Source: Eutreptiella sp. 'Long Island Sound 2002' (lineage: Eukaryota; Euglenozoa; Euglenophyceae; Eutreptiales; Eutreptiaceae). Taken from it: a DNA stretch of 64,000 nt. Below the pieces are notes generated by a model. That model saw nothing but the letters and a program-made list of their open reading frames with translations, ran no database searches and was not told where the DNA came from. Of the stretch, positions 58,072 through 64,000 are shown one piece after another; within the stretch, counting starts at the first letter, position 1; every line of letters begins with the position of its first letter. The stretch lies in assembly GCA_964036045.1 (NCBI GenBank), contig OZ038383.1, positions 12,726,430 through 12,790,429 of the forward strand, read 5' to 3'. The position numbers and the translations under genes are program-made.

Positions 58072-61000
58072 GAGTAGTTCACTGAAAGAAGGTGTGGTTA
58101 TAGGGTTTTAGCCTACACTTGCGGTCTCAACCCTTCCCGGTAAAGTGTGTAGTGGCATAGTCTAATGATCTCGGCCCTTCCTTCGGGATTGTGAGTCCTG
58201 ATCTCGTCCTATTTGCCAAATTCTGCAGTCAAGAGGGTTGGGACATCGGAATTTCAGGACCAGGCAGAAATTTTGACCCTACATTCTGAATTTCAGGGCC
58301 AATCAGAATTTCTTTTTTGACCTCGCACTGAATTTCTGAGGTATTGCATTGCTACCTTGTGAATCCTTTGCCCGTTCCTTCGGGAGTGCGTGGCCTGGGG
58401 TTTGCCGGGTTCAAGCGGGTAGTTCGACCCCTTGCTTTGAAGCATGAGTGGTCCTGCCGCACCGCTTACGAGTGATGAGGGGCCTCAGCCGCTATTTCCC
58501 TCTCTCCATGTGTTTGGTAGCATGTTAAGTTAGGGTTCATCACATTTGCAAACATGTCATACCCTGCTCTGCACCCTTTCGGCCCGTGTGTCGGAAATGG
58601 GTGGCCCTAGGCGGTGTAGGGCACATTACATTGCTCGAACCCTTCCTTATTAGGTTGTGTGGTCCTGTTTTTGCTTTGGTAGGGTGACAACATTCGTTTT
58701 TGTGCCATCTCTTCTCCATATTTCTCCACCACCCCCTGAAATTGTCCTGAAATGTCCAGCAGTGAAGTACCCCCCTTCCCATGGGTACAGGGGGCCGGTG
58801 TTGGTTACGGGGTGACTAAAACGGGTGGGGATTGGTGCATTGGGTCCCAAGGGGCCACCAGAATTTTACGAAATTCATTTTTGATTCATTTTTGAATTTT
58901 TATAACATTCCTGGTCGGTCCCAGGGGTCCAGCCAGCCAGTCAGTCAAATTCCTCCTGCCCTCCCTTGTTCCCATCCCGATTCCCCTGCTCTTTGTCTTT
59001 CTCTTTGTTTTTGTTCTTTGTGTTCGCCAGCCATCGCCTTCAGGTGTCCAATGCCCGAGGCCGGGGTCCGCGTGGCCGAATTTCAGCTCAATCCTTCCCC
59101 GAAGTCCGAATTTTAATTTTGTAAGTCTATGCCTCAACCCAGCTCCGACAGTTTGCAGTGCGTGCACCGTCTTGTCCACCAACGCCATGTCCGCGTGTAC
59201 GCACGGTAAACCACATGTCTCAGTGCGTGTACCGACTTCGTTGGCATCGCCATGCTCGCGTTAGCGCACGGTAAACAACGAGGGTCAGGGTCAGGGTAGG
59301 GTTCAAGCCCCCTCCCCGAGGCAATTCGGGCGTGAGAGGTGACAGCCCCCCCCCCCCCCACAACCCATAATTCAGGCTGCAGAATTTCTACAGCCCGACA
59401 GGGTCACTTTGGGAGGGTCACAGGGGTCCACAGGCGGTTACAGTGAGCCTGAAATTGTTTCACACGCCTCAATGGGGTCCCAAAGGACTCTTAGAACTTC
59501 ACGAAAACATTTTTCGACACGTTTTCAATTTTTGGCGCGATTCCTGGTCGACATCAGGAAATCAGCCAGCTGTCAGCCAGAATTCTGACAGCCCCCCCCC
59601 CCCCGCGGCTGCAGATTCTTCCTTACTGGGTTTACCATACCGCTAAGTGTGCTACGTATGTCTGTATGTGTCTAACTTCTCTCCCCAGCGGGGCTCCCGG
59701 AGACCGGGCTTCGCTGACGTGGGACCGAAGGTCCTAATCAGGTACTATTACCACTCCTATGGCGCCCAATTTCTGTGCTGGCGCCTATCCTTGGGGTAAG
59801 ACGGCAAAAGCCCTACCTACTAGAGGGGAGGGGTGGCCAAGTGTGCTAAGGGCATACAAAACGCCCATTTTGGCTACAGGCCAAAAGCTAACGCACTCCC
59901 CTGCCCACGAGGAAAAGCACGCGGAACAGGAGACACCACTACACTACACTCACTAACGCCAGCACCGGCCTTCGAAGGCAGGGTGAGCACTCATCACTTG
60001 CTCTCCACTCCTGCCAGGCCTGCTGACCCTAACCCCTACACACGCTACTTGGGGCTGCTGTCCAGGAAGACTCAGGCCCTAGTGGCCCTCCTGTGAAGAG
60101 GACAAGAGAACACAGCGCTCCTAAGCAGCTGTGGCCTAACAGGGGACGCCACAACGCGTTTCCCCTGCTAGGGCTTGGAGGGAAGGGGTGCTCTCGTTGC
60201 GTGCACAGCGCAGATGTCGTTGAAGTCGAACTGCCCTCGCCAGTCCTGGCTGAGGCACAGTCATTTGATTTGTGATCAGCGCCCCTGTTTGCTGGGGCAG
60301 AAAAATGGATAGCCGCCGAAGGCAGCTGCTGCGTGCACCAATCACCCTTAACCTCTCTCACCTGTACAACAGAGGCAAATGAAGGGGCGTTTGCGGCGGA
60401 GGAACCAAGCCACACTCCCCGTATTATACGGTTCTCAGTGTGACCTATAATACACTGTCCGCAAACACGCTGAAGATTCAGCTACCCCTGTCAAGCAAGC
60501 AAGCTTTAAGAAACTCCTCGGGTTCTCTTAAAGAACGTACCGAGGAGCCTCTGGGTAACCTAAACAAGGTTTACGGTGCGCAATTCGCGTGGCCTACCCT
60601 TTAATGCATCATGTGCACGCAGGGAAGGGAGGCTGAACCACTGACTCAACCAGGAGGTGAGCTCCTCCTGGGCTAACCTACCTTACTCACCATGCATCGT
60701 GTGAATGCCGAATTGAAATGAACACAAAACAAGCCTAAGCGTTTTAAGCAACCCTACTTTAACGTCACGGCCGCACACAAACAAACGCTTTCTGTACTTA
60801 CCTGTGAAGAAGAAAACAAGGGTGAATTTGGGATACAGGTAAAGCGTCACAGCGTGTGGATGCCTGGATTAGGCACATGCATCGCGAGCACAGCGCATAT
60901 TCTAACCCTACGTGCGCGCTGCGCGCTCCATTCGCATCACATACCTTTCATTCGTGTTTTTACCTGTGCAGAGCACGAGAGAAGAACACCGGACCCCCCA

Positions 61001-61519
61001 ACGAGCACAGCGTTGACAACCCTAACGTTTTGACGAAACAACCAACACGAACGCAATGCGTGAGTGTGAGGTGACACTGACATACCTGAGAGATGGGTTG
61101 TTGACCTGCTCTGTGGTGTGGGCTGAATTTGAATACTTGACTCTGAAGTTTATACAAATTTTGATGCAACTGTGCAAAAATTTTCTTTGAAACTTTAAAA
61201 ACTACGGCTCATACCTTCTTTTCCAAAAGCCGTTTACGCTTGCGCAACCCTTTTCTTGGAGTCCGCTTCCTTTGCGCTTGTCTGCGACTTTAAGTTATGT
61301 GTAAAAATGACGATTTCCCGCGTGCTTTCGTCGATTTTTAACGATTTCACTTGCTAAATCGCAACCCCTTCCGCTAAACCGCAGGAATCACTCCCTGCTG
61401 GTTACATTTTCTATTTTTTCCAGCTCCTAGGGGTTTGTGTCCTCCATTGGGAGTATTGCTCCGCCCTGGCCTTTGGTCAGGACGTTTACTAAAACGCTGT
61501 TTATACAGCGATGGCCGTC

Positions 61520-61610
61520 CGCATTGGAGCGTTCGACTGTACCCTAGTGGGCAAGCACATGCGCTCTAGGGAGGGAGTCCTGGGTTCAAACCCCACTACC
61601 CCCAAATTTT
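61520..61610 (+). other. tRNA-like or SINE-like sequence
   Basis: An A-box-like TAGTGGGCAAGC at 61545-61556 and a perfect B box GGTTCAAACCC at 61583-61593 have tRNA-like spacing. The acceptor ends do not pair, so this is a tRNA-derived SINE head or a decayed tRNA rather than a working gene. Confidence 0.4.
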
Positions 61611-61830
61611 TTCCGAAAGTTTTCGTCGCACGCCGGCGACTTTTGAGGAATGCCCCATCGGAGGGACATCATTCACGGTACATTACACTGTTTTTCAAGG
61701 GTACCTACAGTGTAATAGGCTTCTATGAAGTGATGAGGATGTTTCTGGTAAGTTTAATGCATTTTCTGAGGTAATTTTGAGAATATTTGAGCCTTTTTCC
61801 TTGGTCCTACTAGCTTGATCAACTAGTACT

Positions 61831-61837
61831 CCAGGGG
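61831..61837 (+). promoter_or_regulatory. Element II polypurine tract
   Basis: CCAGGGGG directly precedes the 3' LTR, while the sequence before the 5' LTR is unrelated (GGTTCCT). This is the expected place for the plus-strand primer. Confidence 0.7.
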
Positions 61838-62546
61838 GGAGTAAGAAAAAGTCACTGCCATGTCTTTCTTGGAGGGCTTGATCCAGGCTAAGCCCCCCTT
61901 AAAACCCTTTGTTGATGCTAAGACAAACTTAAGTGTTTTTATCTCTCTTTTGTTGCCTAAAGTACACTTTCTCAAAGTAACTAGGGTTGTGACCCTAGCC
62001 CCCCATGAAGTTCACCCCTACCACTCAACTGAGCGGAGGTACCTTCCTTCATGGAGGATATACCGAAATAAATCAGGCATTACATGCTTTAGGCCTTGGA
62101 GTTTAAGCCTAGTGGTCTCCCACCCCAAGACCCCTATACTCAATTGTTTCTACCACTTATTGTGGTCCTACTTTGTAACTGTTTCTGAATGCAGTTGCTT
62201 GGCCAAGTCATTTTCTGTGTGGTCCTGACATCTATGCCCCTCAGTCCTAACCAGCACCATTTCACCCAAAAGAGTGCACATGAAGTGCCTAATGCAACCT
62301 CTGAGGCTAGAGTCTGACCAATTTTCATATAAAACCTTTTGTATTACCCATTTGTGATTGAATCTATGTGTATAAACCTGCTTTGTCTATCTGCAGCCCT
62401 TCTGTGTTACACTGGATTCCAAAACCAATCATTGATTCGATCCACATCCTGTGCTTGCTCTACTTGCTGCTTTGGTTGGGGTTTTCAACTACAAAACCTG
62501 CAGGACTACATCAAAATATCTAGGGCATAATTCAAGGACATCTTTC
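61838..62546 (+). mobile_element. Element II: 3' LTR (709 bp)
   Basis: Partner of 34422-35130. It is followed by the TCCT target duplication and then by the interrupted gag of element I. Confidence 0.9.
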
Positions 62547-63561
62547 TCCTCGGGTCCGTGGTTACGTGCCCTTCCCGCATGGACCCAGCCGGTGCCGTGT
62601 GTTCCCCGAGCATTGTGGATTCGCTGAACATGGGAACAAACGGCAGCGCACCCGGGTCAACACGCGGAGGCGCGTAGGGTGCCTCTGCCGGACCGCCCAT
62701 GGGTATATCCATGGCGCTCCGGAGGGTCTTAACCCGCTCCACCAGCTCTGCCGCTGCCGGCGTTGCCGGGGGCTCCGGACCCGAGGCGAGGGGCTGTAGC
62801 TCCTGTAGCCTTTTCAGGCGTCCTGACATGTCCTCCACCAGGTGGAGGAGACTGTCCACCACTCGCTGCTGCTGCTCCAGGGCCAGCTGCAGATTCTCCC
62901 GGTACCGGTCCCGTTCCGCTCGCAGCTCCTCCATGTCTTTCTCCGCGGCCCACTGGTCATCCAGGATCCCGGCGACGTCCTCCTCTAGGCCGTCGTTCGC
63001 GTTGTCCAGGCTGTCAAGGCGGTGCACGATGGCGTCCATCCCCATCTTTGGGTACTTGCCCATGAGGAAGGACACGTGCTCGCAGTTGCACTCAGCTTGC
63101 TTTCCACCTGATCCGGCGCATCCCGCGGTTCCCGGCGCCTCGGACTCATCGCCCATGGGCGTATTGCCCACGGCGTCCATCTCTGGTCCCGTGTGCCGGG
63201 GCACAGGTGCCGTCCTGGCCCTGGCTGGCCTCTCCAAGCCCTCGGCGTCGTGCTTCAGGGCGGGCTCCGGGGCCGTATGCGCCCTGGCGGTCGGCGCGGA
63301 CATCTCCTCCGACTCCGAGGGGAAGCAGGTCCGATAGCCATCGGAGTGCCCCTCGGATTCCCACAGCCTGACCGGGCTGGGGTCCGTATCCATAGCCCCG
63401 GCGTCCCCTGCCGCGGGCTTGGGTGACCCGTGCTTCCGGTAGCGCCGGGCTCGTCCTCCACTGCTGCCTGAATGGCATGCCTCCTCAGAGTCCTCCGCGG
63501 CGGAGCGGAGGTTGCATGCCTTTCGGCAGCGACGCTCGCACATGGAGACCAGGTCCTCCAT
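62547..63561 (-). CDS. Element I gag, N-terminal segment
   Basis: The first ATG after the primer site is at 63561 (MEDLVSMCERR). It has an acidic and Ser/Arg-rich N-terminal half, a segment CAGSGGKQAECNCEHVSFL, then a coiled coil (EKDMEELRAERDRYRENLQL onward). It is cut at 62547 by element II and continues in the same frame at 34421. An open frame extends up to 63816 but runs through the primer site and LTR, so the upstream part is unlikely to be translated. The window shows no stop in this piece. Confidence 0.8.
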
Positions 63562-63718
63562 GTCGAGTCCTGCTCTTCCCGAACGTCGTACTTCTCTTCG
63601 GGCTTCCACTTCCGGCGTGGTCTCCACCGAGTCCACAATACGCACCCGGGGCGTACTTGGGCAGGGCTCATAAGGGCCCAAGTCCCCGGGTCGGCGGTAG
63701 GTAGGGGCAGCAGGTACG

Positions 63719-63730
63719 CCTCTGCTACCA
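63719..63730 (-). promoter_or_regulatory. Element I primer-binding site
   Basis: On the minus strand TGGTAGCAGAGG, exactly complementary to the 3' end of eukaryotic initiator tRNA-Met. It lies directly inside the 5' LTR. Confidence 0.9.
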
Positions 63731-64000
63731 TAAAGAAGGTCCCTACCAGGACCGGCCCCCGCTGTGCCCCTTCCGCCTGTAATCCCTGCTGACTTGCTCC
63801 TGATCAATGCTTGCATTCCTCAAAATCCAGGTTCCAAAATCCAAAAATATAGAAAATAAAATCCTCCTTCAACCCTGAACAGCAACCAGATCCCACAAAT
63901 ACAGCAATAACCCAATTCACACTGCGGGCTTCCGCTCAGCACATCGATGGTCTCACGATGGCGGGCATGTACAAGAATTGCACCAAGGAAGAAAGCCCTG
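63731..64000 (-). mobile_element. Element I: 5' LTR (inner 270 bp; leaves the window)
   Basis: Matches 17758-18027 with about five substitutions. The primer site fixes this as the U5 end. Confidence 0.9.

Larger units (their letters stand above)
58072..61837 (+). other. 3' region of element III and remainder of element II; no gene seen
   Basis: Noncoding. Features noted: a purine tract GAAAGAAGG at 58084-58092 that could be the polypurine tract of element III; two diverged copies of a segment (GGGTCCCAA ... TTCCTGGTCG) near 58838-58950 and 59470-59580; a GGGTCA/GGGTAGGG tract near 59282-59302; and C runs near 59350 and 59592. No LTR pair for element III was recognised. Confidence 0.4.

Overview
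This is eukaryotic nuclear DNA. A MOB1 gene is split by long GT-AG introns, a RecQ-type helicase exon sits beside a candidate splice site, and most of the rest is LTR retrotransposon. Two families are primed by sites matching the 3' end of eukaryotic initiator tRNA-Met. Mixed GC content, many microsatellites and chromodomain-bearing Ty3/gypsy elements suggest a large protist genome, possibly a green alga, but nothing here fixes the species.

Left part (1-17757, mostly host DNA): noncoding DNA with a 27-copy GTGGT microsatellite; a RecQ-like helicase exon (minus, 3975-5084) next to a 181-bp tandem array that copies its splice-acceptor region; a complete MOB1 gene (minus, 12985-6938, four exons, 214 codons, all four zinc ligands present); then a repeat field with 341-bp units and strong hairpins.

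Right part (17758-64000): one stack of nested retrotransposons. Element I (minus strand, Ty3/gypsy with chromodomain) runs from its 3' LTR at 17758 to its 5' LTR, which leaves the window at 64000. Its gag is split by element II (plus strand, 34422-62546, 709-bp LTRs, TCCT target duplication). Between the LTRs of II lie its own gag-pol (35213-42197) and a third Ty3/gypsy polyprotein, element III (43809-58071), whose LTRs I could not find. Element III is in turn split by element IV (51744-53979, 594-bp LTRs, GGTAC target duplication, no coding capacity). LTR divergence counted by eye falls with nesting depth: about 2% for I, about 1% for II, about 0.2% for IV. Element I also carries a 2472-bp direct duplication flanking a 4.49-kb insert. 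That insert contains 1.4 kb with almost no T on the plus strand and a 212-bp satellite of about ten copies.

The most unusual biology is in the polyproteins. All three Ty3/gypsy families separate gag from pol by a single in-frame UAG. All three have an extra domain between protease and reverse transcriptase that resembles phage-type DNA N6-adenine methyltransferases, with a visible NPPF motif in element II. Element III also carries a full five-motif dUTPase between protease and this domain.
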